From Patescibacteria group bacterium (GTDB lineage: Bacteria > Patescibacteriota > Gracilibacteria > UBA1369 > UBA12470), in assembly GCA_018816885.1 (NCBI GenBank), contig JAHIUS010000017.1:1-37950 (forward strand): 37,950 nucleotides of DNA. The letters are read 5' to 3'. The position numbers and the translations under genes are program-made. Position 1 is the first letter of the stretch. Every line of letters begins with the position of its first letter. Under the pieces are notes generated by a model, which was given only the letters and a program-made list of their open reading frames with translations, was not told the DNA's origin and searched no databases. This document shows, piece by piece, positions 16,100-23,506 of the stretch.

Positions 16100-16123
16100 T
16101 AAGTAGTTATTATTAACTGCTTA
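16100..16123. promoter_or_regulatory. Palindromic operator candidate between the -10 box and start of proB
   Basis: TAAGTAGTTA and TAACTGCTTA form an inverted repeat (9 of 10 positions) with a 4-bp centre, lying immediately after the -10 box and ending on the A of the ATG. The encoded protein has an N-terminal helix-turn-helix, so this is a natural site for autoregulation. As RNA it could instead form a hairpin hiding the start codon. Confidence 0.55.
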
Positions 16124-17358
16124 TGGATTATTTCACAACAGAGGAGGCTGCTGACATGCTTGGCGTGCAGGTGAGGACGCTTTATTTGTATATAAGGCAA
16201 GGTAAGCTTAAGGCGGAGAAGGTGGGGAAGTCTTTTCGCATTTTCAAGAAGTCGGTTTACGACTATTTGTCACAAAATCGCAGCAAAGGTACGCTTGTTG
16301 TGAAGGTTGGTACCCAAGTGCTTCTGGATGATGACAATGATCTTGATCTCAATATTCTTAAACGTTATGCACATGAGATTTCCGAGCTTCAGAGGGACGG
16401 TTGGCAGGTTGTTTTTATAAGTTCCGGGGCGATGGGGGCGGGGAAGGAGATTTTTGGAGGTGAAAATATCAAAAATAAAATTCTTAGAAAACAGGTGCTT
16501 GCTGCTATGGGGCAGGCGCGATTGATGCGTTATTATTCCGATTTTTTTGCGAAGGAAGGTTACAAGGTTGCTCAAGCTCTTTTGGAAAGGGATAACTTCT
16601 CTGATAGGAAGAGATTTTTATCTATCAGAGGCGTTATGGCTGAAGCTCTTGCTAATGGGATTATTCCTATTGTGAATGAAAATGATGTGATTGCGGATAA
16701 AGAACTTCGTTTTGGAGATAACGATGAGCTTGCTGCACTTCTTGCGGTTATGATGGATGCCGATAAGCTTGTGATTTGTTCGAGTGTTGAGGGGCTTTAT
16801 GATTGTGATCCCACCAAGAATAAGTGTGCCCGGATTGTTTCGGAAGTTTCTGAAATTTCCAAAGAAACTTTTGATATGTGCGGTGGATCCGTGTCCGAGC
16901 ATGGTATGGGAGGCATGTACAGTAAGATCCAGTCCGCCAAGGTTGCGACTCAGGCTGGGATTGAGACTTTTGTTCTTTTTGGGAAAAGAAAAGGTAACTT
17001 GATTGCTGCAATTAATGGTGAAGATTTTGTTGGAACCAAGTTTCTTCCTCGTACTAAGGGGCTTAAGACTTTCAAGAAATGGCTTTATGCCGGGGCTCTC
17101 TCTTTCGGGAAAATAGTTGTGGATGATGGTGCGGCCAAGGCTCTTTTACAGAAGAAGAGTTTGCTTTTACCGGGGGTCAAAAGTTTCCAGGGTGATTTTG
17201 AAAAAAGAGATACTGTTGATGTTTATACTGAGAAAGGTGAAAATATTGCTGTTGGGCTTACGAGTTATTCTTCCGAGGAGTTAAAGGGTGCTTTGAATCT
17301 GGAGGACAAAAAGGATAGGAAGCCGGTTGTGCATTTGGATAATCTTTTGATTCTTTAA
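16123..17358 (+). CDS. proB: Glutamate 5-kinase with N-terminal excisionase/MerR-type HTH and C-terminal PUA domain
   Basis: A 411-residue three-domain protein. Residues 1-52 (FTTEEAADMLGVQVRTLYLYIRQGKLKAEKVGK and RIFKKSVYDYL) are an excisionase-type HTH_17 DNA-binding domain. From about 56 follows the amino acid kinase: LVVKVGTQVL, VFISSGAMGAG, the IVNENDVIA and FGDNDELAALLA motifs, and GGMYSKIQSAKVA. The end (about 325-405) is a PUA domain like that of E. coli ProB. The enzyme phosphorylates glutamate in the first step of proline synthesis. The HTH is not part of known ProB. It suggests a trigger enzyme that represses its own promoter, where a palindrome lies between the -10 box and the ATG. 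proA and proC follow on the same strand. Confidence 0.93.
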   Translation: MDYFTTEEAADMLGVQVRTLYLYIRQGKLKAEKVGKSFRIFKKSVYDYLSQNRSKGTLVVKVGTQVLLDDDNDLDLNILKRYAHEISELQRDGWQVVFISSGAMGAGKEIFGGENIKNKILRKQVLAAMGQARLMRYYSDFFAKEGYKVAQALLERDNFSDRKRFLSIRGVMAEALANGIIPIVNENDVIADKELRFGDNDELAALLAVMMDADKLVICSSVEGLYDCDPTKNKCARIVSEVSEISKETFDMCGGSVSEHGMGGMYSKIQSAKVATQAGIETFVLFGKRKGNLIAAINGEDFVGTKFLPRTKGLKTFKKWLYAGALSFGKIVVDDGAAKALLQKKSLLLPGVKSFQGDFEKRDTVDVYTEKGENIAVGLTSYSSEELKGALNLEDKKDRKPVVHLDNLLIL

Positions 17359-17360
17359 GA

Positions 17361-17486
17361 TCCAAGAACCAAGATCCAAGAACCAAGAACCAAGATCCAA
17401 GAACCAAGATCCAAGAACCAAGATCCAAGATCCAAGAACCAAGATCCAAGAACCAAGATCCAAGATCCAAGAACCAAGATCCAAGA
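17361..17486. repeat. Perfect heptanucleotide array, 18 units of WCCAAGA
   Basis: Exactly 18 tandem 7-bp units, each either ACCAAGA or TCCAAGA, fill the proB-proA gap from two bases after the proB stop. Only the first base varies, always A or T. Translated antisense it gives a meaningless LGSWFLD-type repeat. There is no spacer structure, so it is not a CRISPR. It may affect proA expression by length variation. Confidence 0.95.
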
Positions 17487-17510
17487 AACAAACAATAATC
17501 AATAATCAGT

Positions 17511-18755
17511 ATGAAAAATCAGGAAATATTCAAAAATGCGGCGAAGGCTGCTCAGATTCTCAAAAACGAACCTGTTTCCAAGAGAAACAAGTTTCTTTCG
17601 GGTTTGGCAGAAAAATTAAAGGACAATATGGAGATGATTCTTGCCGGAAATCAGAAGGATTTAGAGAAAATGACGCATGAGAATCCTCTTTATGATCGGC
17701 TTAAGCTTGATGAAAAGAGGGTAGAGGCGATCGAGGATAGTCTTATGGAAGTTGCCGGGATGAAGGACCCTCTTGGGATTGTTCTCGAGGAGCATGACTC
17801 TTCGGGGCTTCATCTTAAGAAGGTGACAGTTCCTATTGGAGTTATTGGAATTATTTATGAAGCTCGGCCTAATGTTACTGTTGATGTTGCGGCTCTTTGT
17901 ATTAAATCCGGGAATGTTGCTGTTTTGAAAGGTGGCAGTGATGCTTATGAGAGTAATCAGGTGCTTGTTAATCTGATAAATGAGGCTTTGCAGGAGGCGC
18001 AACTGCCTGTTGATTCCGTTTTGTTGCTTTCTCCTGAAAGGGAGGCTGCGAAAGAGCTTATGCAGGCTGATAAATATGTTGATGTGATTATTCCCCGCGG
18101 TGGCCAGGGGCTTATCGATTTTGTGCGGGAAAACTCTCGTGTGCCTGTGATTGAGACCGGCGCAGGGGTTTGCCACACTTATGTTGATAAAAGCGCCGAC
18201 ATCGCTAAATCTGCTGCTGTGGTTGTGAATGCGAAGGTTGATCGTCCTTCTGTTTGCAATGCTCTTGATACTTTGCTTGTGCATGAGGATATTGTTGCGG
18301 AGTTTCTTGATGCCTGTCTGCCCGGTTTGGAGAAGCATAATGTTAAGATTTTCGCAGATGAGAAGTCTTATGATGAGATTATGACCAAATATGATCAAAG
18401 TCTTGTTAAGAAAGCTACAGAGAACTCTTTCGGATTTGAATATTTATCTATGCAGATGTCCGTTAAGGTTGTTGGTAATCTTGAAGAGGCTATAGCGCAT
18501 ATTACAAAGTATTCTTCGAAGCATTCCGAGGCGATTTGTGCGGAGGACGATGAGGTTGCCCGGGCTTTTTTGGAAAGAGTTGATGCGGCTGCGGTTTATC
18601 GTAATACATCAACGAGGTTTACGGATGGGGGAGTGTTTGGGCTTGGGGCTGAGATTGGTATAAGTACGCAGAAGCTTCATGCGAGAGGTCCAATGGGGGT
18701 TCGGGAACTTACTTCTTATAAATGGGTTATTGAAAGTGACTATGCTGTTAGATAG
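17511..18755 (+). CDS. proA: Gamma-glutamyl phosphate reductase
   Basis: A 414-residue aldehyde-dehydrogenase-superfamily enzyme that reduces gamma-glutamyl phosphate with NADPH in the second step of proline synthesis. Characteristic blocks are VPIGVIGIIYEARPNVTVDVAALCIKSGNVAVLKGG, the IPRGGQGLIDFVRENSRVPVIETGAGVCH stretch, the catalytic cysteine in VDRPSVCNALDTLLVH, and RFTDGGVFGLGAEIGISTQKLHARGPMG. It is full length. It lies 152 bp after proB, separated by the heptad array, and 36 bp before proC. The start has no Shine-Dalgarno site. Confidence 0.97.
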   Translation: MKNQEIFKNAAKAAQILKNEPVSKRNKFLSGLAEKLKDNMEMILAGNQKDLEKMTHENPLYDRLKLDEKRVEAIEDSLMEVAGMKDPLGIVLEEHDSSGLHLKKVTVPIGVIGIIYEARPNVTVDVAALCIKSGNVAVLKGGSDAYESNQVLVNLINEALQEAQLPVDSVLLLSPEREAAKELMQADKYVDVIIPRGGQGLIDFVRENSRVPVIETGAGVCHTYVDKSADIAKSAAVVVNAKVDRPSVCNALDTLLVHEDIVAEFLDACLPGLEKHNVKIFADEKSYDEIMTKYDQSLVKKATENSFGFEYLSMQMSVKVVGNLEEAIAHITKYSSKHSEAICAEDDEVARAFLERVDAAAVYRNTSTRFTDGGVFGLGAEIGISTQKLHARGPMGVRELTSYKWVIESDYAVR

Positions 18756-18791
18756 TAAAGATCCAAACAAAATTCAATAATTAATTAATCA

Positions 18792-19553
18792 ATGGTCCAA
18801 CTAACTTCTAATCTCCAATCTCCAATCTCTAAACTCGGGATAATCGGATATGGCGTTATGGGGAGTGCTATCGGGCGTGTTTATCCGGGTGATGTGATTA
18901 TTTTTGATAAAAATAGGATAGAGGATTCAGGATATAGGGTTGCGGGGAGTGTGGATGAGTTGATTGCGGAATCTGATGTTGTGCTTTTGGCGGTTAAGCC
19001 ACAGGATTTTAAATCTGTTGAAGTTGATTTTGGAGATAAACTGGTGATTTCTATTATGGCAGGGGTTAAGCTTGCCGATTTGCCTAGTCGAGCGGTTAGG
19101 GTGATGCCTAATCTTGGGGCCAGAGTGGGGAAGAGTGTGAATGCTTGGATCTGCAGTGAAGGTGTTCTTGATTCGGATAAGGAGTTTGTGCGGGAGTTTT
19201 TGAGTAGTTTTGGGACTGAAATTGAGGTCGAGAACGATGATGAAATTGATAAAATGACAGCTTTGATCGGGTCTGGGCCGGCTTATGTTTATGTTTTTAT
19301 GAAGGCTTTGACTGAGGTTGGGAAGGAGTTTGGGTTTTCGGATGAGGATTTGAAGAAAATTTTGCCGGTTCTTGTAGATGGCTCTTTGGAGGCTTCAAGT
19401 GGTGATTTTGAAGATATGATTTCTAAAGTTGCATCAAAAGGCGGGACAACTGAGGCTGCTTTGAATATTCTTGGCTCTGATTGGGGGGATAAGCTTAAAC
19501 AAGCAGTAATAGTTGCGTATGAGAGGGCTAAGGAGTTAGGAGCTAGTGGGTAG
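18792..19553 (+). CDS. proC: Pyrroline-5-carboxylate reductase
   Basis: Final enzyme of proline synthesis, reducing pyrroline-5-carboxylate to proline with NAD(P)H. It has 253 residues. The Rossmann motif KLGIIGYGVMGSAIG begins at about residue 14. AVKPQD, VISIMAGV, RVMPNLGARVG and the C-terminal dimer region ALIGSGPAYVYVFMKALTEVG and SKGGTTEAALNIL are all present. The first 13 residues (VQLTSNLQSPISK) are encoded by ATCTCCA-type heptads (18804-18831), so the protein N-terminus has grown out of, or been overrun by, a repeat. No alternative ATG lies nearby. It completes a proB-proA-proC cluster and is convergent with the sigma-like gene. Confidence 0.94.
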   Translation: MVQLTSNLQSPISKLGIIGYGVMGSAIGRVYPGDVIIFDKNRIEDSGYRVAGSVDELIAESDVVLLAVKPQDFKSVEVDFGDKLVISIMAGVKLADLPSRAVRVMPNLGARVGKSVNAWICSEGVLDSDKEFVREFLSSFGTEIEVENDDEIDKMTALIGSGPAYVYVFMKALTEVGKEFGFSDEDLKKILPVLVDGSLEASSGDFEDMISKVASKGGTTEAALNILGSDWGDKLKQAVIVAYERAKELGASG

Positions 19554-19599
19554 TGGCGTGGTGTTTTCGCTTTGAGGTGAATCTCGTCACGGCGGGTTA

Positions 19600-20670
19600 C
19601 TACTTCACTAACTGGTACGAATCACGCCCAACTCTTTTGAACTGTTTTTTGTTCTTTAGGTTTAAGTAGATTGTGATTGTTTTTACCTGGCGTTGTTTTA
19701 GAACTTCTTTGATGATTTCTTCGCGGCTTAGGGTTTTACCTCCATCAAGGATTTGCTCGATGATTTCTGCGACTGTTCCCGGGGTGTAACCCCATTTGGA
19801 TAGTGCGTAAATTCCACGGCCGATCAGGATGAAGTCTTCGTTTCTGATCAATTCATTGTGTACGGCTTGTGTGTTGACGGTTTTGGTGTCGAACTGTCCT
19901 TCACTGATCAGGTTGGCGATTTTAACGAAATGCAGTGGTTTGTGTTCGCGTTCGAAAACAAAGCTGATTTTGTCTCGTAGAGTTCTTGGGTTGATATGTC
20001 TCCATGTTTTTAAGCCGAACCCTTTCTCTGTTAGTTTAACTCTTTTGTCAACTTCCATTGTGTTGACTATGAACTCTGTAGGAACTTTTTCGTTTAGTTT
20101 TTCCGCTACCGCTTTTGCAATTTCGAGGTTTGACATTACATCTCCGTTTTCTTTAAGAACTTTTAGTCCTACTTGAGTTACTTCTTTTACCATTTGGAAC
20201 GGGATTTTCTTGAGTCTCCAATTTGGTTCGTAATTGATTGTGTTTGCGATTTTTTCCAGTTCGGGGTCGAGTGTTAGTGCAAGTTTGAGTTCGTTGAGTT
20301 CTTCCGCTGAAATGTTTTTGAGTGCGTTTAAGATTGTTGCGAGAAGCTTCTCTTCCGTGATGATCCCCGAATGTTTTTCGATTACAGCTTTTGCGTATTC
20401 GTTCAAAATTCGAAGATTCGTGTTTAAAGCGTTTCTTGTTAGTTTCTTTAGAGCGTTTTTCTCGATTTGGCGAATCCTTTCACGGGTAACTGAAAACTTC
20501 TGTCCGATCTGCTCCAGAGTTTGTTTTTTCTTCTGATGGAGCGCGAACCTTCTTTCTATAATATGCTTTTCTTTATCGTTTAGGACTATAAGAAGATTTT
20601 CGATGAGTTCGCTTAGGTTTATGTCGGTTGCAGTTGCGTTATTATTGACCGTGAAATTTGGCGTGGCCAT
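19600..20670 (-). CDS. Sigma-70 region 4 domain protein with C-terminal HARE-HTH-like winged helix
   Basis: A 356-residue probable transcription factor. Residues about 18-80 resemble sigma-70 region 4 (LNDKEKHIIERRFAL, then TLEQIGQKFSVTRERIRQIEKNALKKL, the -35-binding HTH). No region 2 is present to bind the -10 element, so it is not a complete sigma factor. The C-terminal half (about 230-356) resembles the HARE-HTH/RpoE-delta winged helix (LRDKISFVFEREHKPLHFVKIANLI, then VHNELIRNEDFILIGRGIYAL), apparently followed by a second, related unit. A role as an RNA polymerase accessory factor is inferred. The ATG at 20670 has no Shine-Dalgarno site. It lies 97 bp downstream of the response-regulator gene on the same strand. 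Confidence 0.82.
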   Translation of the reverse strand: MATPNFTVNNNATATDINLSELIENLLIVLNDKEKHIIERRFALHQKKKQTLEQIGQKFSVTRERIRQIEKNALKKLTRNALNTNLRILNEYAKAVIEKHSGIITEEKLLATILNALKNISAEELNELKLALTLDPELEKIANTINYEPNWRLKKIPFQMVKEVTQVGLKVLKENGDVMSNLEIAKAVAEKLNEKVPTEFIVNTMEVDKRVKLTEKGFGLKTWRHINPRTLRDKISFVFEREHKPLHFVKIANLISEGQFDTKTVNTQAVHNELIRNEDFILIGRGIYALSKWGYTPGTVAEIIEQILDGGKTLSREEIIKEVLKQRQVKTITIYLNLKNKKQFKRVGRDSYQLVK

Positions 20671-20767
20671 GGTTCTTTTGTTTTAAGGTTTATTGAATAT
20701 GCCAGAACCTTACCACATATTGTGAAGATCAGTAAAGGTTTTTAATTTTTATTTTTATGGTCTTTTG

Positions 20768-21406
20768 TTATTCTCCGAACCTGTAGCCTGCTGATGGGAT
20801 TGTGTGAATAAGTTTTTTTGAAAAATTTTTGTCTATTTTTTTTCTGAGGCTGGACATATGCACTTCGATTGTGTTGCTTAGAATGGTTGCGTTTCTGTCC
20901 CACAGGGTTTCTATGATTTCGTTGCGGCTTACTATTTCTCCGTACTTTTTCATGAGAAGCTCCAGCATTCCGAATTCCTTGTTTCGCAGTGGGATTGTTT
21001 CGTTGTGTCTTTTGGCGGTTCTTTTGTGTATGTCGAGTGTTAAATCTTCGTATCTTAATTTTCTCGGGTCGTTGGTGGCTTTTTTGAGAGCCTCTATTCT
21101 TATTACTTTTTTTAGTCCTGAAAGCGTTAAATTATTCGGAACAACCTGTATATTAGGGTGATTTGTTTTTATTGAGTACGGCGTTATTATCGGTATTTCC
21201 AAGTTGGATTGCCTGATTTTCCTTATTGCTATTCTGCAGGAGCGTGGATTGACCGGAGGGTGAATATATATTGCGTGAAATTGAGTGAGCCATATTTTAC
21301 TTACTTTGTCCGGGGTGATTGTTGTTGAAATCATCCCCGATTTTCTGAATTCCTGTCTGATTTTTGTTGCTGTCTGTGTATATTTCGATACGATGAGAAT
21401 GTGCAT
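20768..21406 (-). CDS. OmpR-family transcription regulator with degenerate receiver domain
   Basis: A 212-residue protein. The C-terminal half is a clear OmpR/PhoB winged helix: YEDLTLDIHKRTAKRHNETIPLRNKEFGMLELLMKKYGEIVSRNEIIETLWD, then NTIEVHMSSLRKKIDKNF and LIHTIPSAGYRFGE. The N-terminal half keeps the receiver outline (MHILIVSKYTQTATKIRQEFRKSGM) but lacks the acidic pair and the phospho-acceptor Asp (HAIYIHPPVNP stands where DLVILDLMLP is usual). It should therefore not be controlled by ordinary phosphorylation. No histidine kinase is nearby. A strong promoter (21434-21462) and two repeated dyads (21482, 21546) lie upstream, shared with divergent rlmN. TTTAACC sits ten bases before the ATG. 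Confidence 0.9.
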   Translation of the reverse strand: MHILIVSKYTQTATKIRQEFRKSGMISTTITPDKVSKIWLTQFHAIYIHPPVNPRSCRIAIRKIRQSNLEIPIITPYSIKTNHPNIQVVPNNLTLSGLKKVIRIEALKKATNDPRKLRYEDLTLDIHKRTAKRHNETIPLRNKEFGMLELLMKKYGEIVSRNEIIETLWDRNATILSNTIEVHMSSLRKKIDKNFSKKLIHTIPSAGYRFGE

Positions 21407-21433
21407 GGCTTTCGTTGGTTAAATTGAGAGGAG

Positions 21434-21462
21434 ATGATATTTTTTTTAAAGAAAAATTTCAA
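21434..21462 (-). promoter_or_regulatory. Predicted promoter of the OmpR-like regulator
   Basis: On the minus strand, TTGAAA (21462-21457) is followed after 17 bp by TATCAT (21439-21434), each matching consensus at five of six positions. The expected start of transcription is near 21427, about 20 nt before the ATG at 21406. Confidence 0.7.
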
Positions 21463-21481
21463 GCATATGGGTCTGAAAAGT

Positions 21482-21561
21482 GTCACGATTTTGTAACAGT
21501 TTTGTTTTTGATGATTTTTTCCAGGTTAAAAAATGTGTTTTCATTGTTACGAATTTGTGAC
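21482..21561. promoter_or_regulatory. Two repeated dyad sites GTYAC-N6-GTRAC between divergent genes
   Basis: GTCAC-GATTTT-GTAAC (21482-21497) and GTTAC-GAATTT-GTGAC (21546-21561) match at 13 of 16 positions and share a following ACAGT. Each is also an inverted repeat. They lie 64 bp apart, close to six helical turns, in the 169-bp gap between the OmpR-like gene and rlmN. They are candidate operators, possibly for the neighbouring regulator. Confidence 0.6.
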
Positions 21562-21575
21562 AGTATTTTCATAAG

Positions 21576-22589
21576 ATGAAAGATTATAAAGAATTTGTAG
21601 AGATTTTTGAGCGGGTCGGGCATCCGCCTTTTCGGGCAAGACAGCTTCTTAACGATGTTTTTAATAGAGGAGTTGCGGATTTTCGGGAGATGAAGAATTT
21701 ACCGGTTTCTCTCAGAGATTTTCTTGATGAGAAGGTTCCTCTTCTATCGATTGAGGAGAAAAAGGTTTCCGTTACTCCGGACGGATCGGTCAAAAAGGTT
21801 CTTTTTGGTTGTCAAAAGGATGGGAAGAAAATTGAATCTGTTTTGATGAGGTTTAAGGACGGGAGAAGAACAGTTTGTGTTTCCAGTCAGGTTGGCTGCA
21901 ATGTCAAATGTAAGTTTTGCGCGACGGGACAGATGGGTTTCAAGAGAAATTTAACTTATGAAGAGATTGCGGATCAGGTGCTTTATTTTATTCTGGATTT
22001 GAAAGATTATAGTGAGCCGATTACAAATGTGGTGTTTATGGGGATGGGGGAGCCTTTTAATAATTATGAAGAGGTTATGAGGGCTGTGAGGCATCTGAAT
22101 GATGCGAGAGCTTTTAATGTTGGTGCGAGGAATATTACTTTGTCCACTTCCGGGATTGTCCCCGGGATTTTATCTCTGATTGAAGAGGATTTGCAGGTTG
22201 GATTGGCGGTTTCACTGCATGCTCCTTTGCAGGATTTGCGGGAGGAACTTGTGCCGATTGCCAAGAAATATCCTTTGACTGACTTGATGGAGGCAACCCA
22301 AAAATATATTCGAGAAACTCATCGAAGAGTCACTTATGAGTATGTGATGCTTGCAGGGGTCAACGATAAGCCTGTTTTGGCGCATGAATTGGGCAAGCTG
22401 TTGAAAGGGCAGCTCTGTCATGTAAATCTGATCCCTTACAATGCTACGGATACGATTTATCGCTGTTCGCGGAAAAAAGCTATAGAGGATTTCAAGGAGA
22501 TTTTGGAGACTTATCGGGTTCCCGTGACTGTTAGAGTGAGTTTGGGTCAGGGGATTGATGCGGCTTGCGGGCAGCTGGCTAATGGCTGA
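21576..22589 (+). CDS. rlmN: 23S rRNA (adenine2503-C2) methyltransferase
   Basis: A 337-residue radical SAM enzyme that methylates C2 of A2503 in 23S rRNA and A37 of some tRNAs. The radical SAM motif is CNVKCKFCATGQMGF at about residues 108-122. VVFMGMGEPFNNYEEV, NITLSTSGIVPGI, AVSLHAPLQDLREELVP and the C-terminal RVSLGQGIDAACGQL, with the methyl-carrier cysteine, are present. Length is slightly short of the 350-380 average at the N-terminus. The last codons and the TGA stop lie inside a GGCTAAT/GGCTGAT heptad array (22577-22611). It is divergent from the OmpR-like gene and shares its regulatory gap. Confidence 0.96.
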   Translation: MKDYKEFVEIFERVGHPPFRARQLLNDVFNRGVADFREMKNLPVSLRDFLDEKVPLLSIEEKKVSVTPDGSVKKVLFGCQKDGKKIESVLMRFKDGRRTVCVSSQVGCNVKCKFCATGQMGFKRNLTYEEIADQVLYFILDLKDYSEPITNVVFMGMGEPFNNYEEVMRAVRHLNDARAFNVGARNITLSTSGIVPGILSLIEEDLQVGLAVSLHAPLQDLREELVPIAKKYPLTDLMEATQKYIRETHRRVTYEYVMLAGVNDKPVLAHELGKLLKGQLCHVNLIPYNATDTIYRCSRKKAIEDFKEILETYRVPVTVRVSLGQGIDAACGQLANG

Positions 22590-22611
22590 TGGCTAATGGC
22601 TAATGGCTGAT
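22577..22611. repeat. Heptad array GGCTAAT/GGCTGAT across the rlmN stop codon
   Basis: Five 7-mers in register: GGCTAAT, GGCTGAT, GGCTAAT, GGCTAAT, GGCTGAT. The rlmN stop codon (22587-22589) is supplied by the second unit. Confidence 0.85.
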
Positions 22612-22660
22612 GGCTTTAACACAATATGCATGTTTGCAAAATTAAAAAAAACTTAAATGT

Positions 22661-22689
22661 TTGACGAGGGTGGGCTTGATTATTATTGT
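22661..22689 (+). promoter_or_regulatory. Predicted promoter of the coiled-coil gene
   Basis: TTGACG (22661-22666), a 17-bp spacer, then TATTGT (22684-22689). It lies 31 bp upstream of the ATG at 22720. Confidence 0.55.
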
Positions 22690-22719
22690 GGGAAGCCCAA
22701 GAAAGTAACTTTTTAAGTT

Positions 22720-23109
22720 ATGTCTGACGAAAAAGTTTTAAAAAAAATATCTCAACTTGAGAAAAAGCTTGATAAGTTTGCCGATAAGGTAGATGAGAAG
22801 TTTGACCAAGTAGATGAGAAGTTTGATCAAGTAGATGCGAAGTTTTGCCAAGTAGACGCGAAGTTTGATCGAGTAGATGCGAGGTTTGATCGTATTGATG
22901 ATAAACTTCTTGAACATGACCTGGATATCAAGTGGCTTAAGGAAAATGTTGCGACCAAAGAAGATTTTCAAGGAGTTATGGAGATATTAGAGGTGATTTT
23001 GAAAACTATGACTAGAAATGACCAAGAGGTGACTATGTTGTCTCATAGAGTTGAGGAGCATGATAATGACATCATCCGATTAAAAGCGAAGGTTGGCCTT
23101 GCCGCTTAA
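22720..23109 (+). CDS. Coiled-coil protein with tandem 7-residue repeats
   Basis: A 129-residue hydrophilic protein of unknown function, with no signal peptide or membrane segment. Residues about 22-65 are six successive heptads of the type KFDQVDE/KFDRVDA, a textbook coiled-coil pattern with hydrophobic residues at a and d. At the DNA level these are 21-bp repeats, so the array could change length. The second half (KWLKENVATKEDFQGVMEILEVILKTM and HDNDIIRLKAKVG) is also helical. Comparable short coiled-coil proteins exist in many bacteria and phages. The gene has its own predicted promoter at 22661. Confidence 0.8.
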   Translation: MSDEKVLKKISQLEKKLDKFADKVDEKFDQVDEKFDQVDAKFCQVDAKFDRVDARFDRIDDKLLEHDLDIKWLKENVATKEDFQGVMEILEVILKTMTRNDQEVTMLSHRVEEHDNDIIRLKAKVGLAA

Positions 23110-23149
23110 ATGTGTTAAGAATTAATCACTATTTTTAACCAATTATAAA

Positions 23150-23431
23150 ATGGCTGATGAAGCACAAGCTGCGGGTGCGCAGAAGAAAATCAAAGTTGTT
23201 GTTGCCGAAGGTGCGCAAACCGGTATTTATTCGAATGCTGTATCTGTAAATGTAACTCCAAATGAGGTTATTGTTGATTTTGGATACTTGATGCCCGGGG
23301 CTCAGGAGCCTACGGTTAAGGTTGTTAACAGGGTTAATTTATCTCATCGTACCGCTGAATCTTTTATGAAGGTTTTTCAGAATGCGATGCTTGATTTTAT
23401 GAACAAGAGTAAGCAGCCTCCGGTTGCTTAA
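23150..23431 (+). CDS. DUF3467 family protein
   Basis: A 93-residue small protein. The core GIYSNAVSVNVTPNEVIVDFGYLMPG, then KVVNRVNLSHRTAESFMKVFQNAMLDF fits the DUF3467 pattern (xYSNxxxVxxxxxEFxxDFg, then Rxxmsxxxakxl). Function is not established. The start has TTTTAACC nine bases upstream. Downstream, the whole gap to dtd (23430-23506) is made of 7-nt repeats. Confidence 0.85.
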   Translation: MADEAQAAGAQKKIKVVVAEGAQTGIYSNAVSVNVTPNEVIVDFGYLMPGAQEPTVKVVNRVNLSHRTAESFMKVFQNAMLDFMNKSKQPPVA

Positions 23432-23506
23432 ATCCGAAATCAGAAATATGAAATCCTAAAATGGATTTCTCTGATATCTGGAGTCTAAGGTCTAATATCT
23501 AATTAC
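23430..23506. repeat. Two adjoining heptad arrays filling the DUF3467-dtd gap
   Basis: First set: AAATCCG, AAATCAG, AAATATG, AAATCCT, AAAATGG (23430-23464). Second set: ATTTCTC, TGATATC, TGGAGTC, TAAGGTC, TAATATC, TAATTAC (23465-23506), ending exactly at the dtd ATG. All units are in a continuous 7-nt register, with one sequence theme handing over to its rough complement. Confidence 0.7.

Noticed and set aside
17361..17486. CRISPR array
   Set aside because: Units are 7 bp with no unique spacers and no cas genes nearby.
17258..17502. Minus-strand open frames with LGSWFLDL-type repeats
   Set aside because: They are the antisense translation of the 7-bp WCCAAGA array (three units equal seven codons); no stop can arise in such a repeat.
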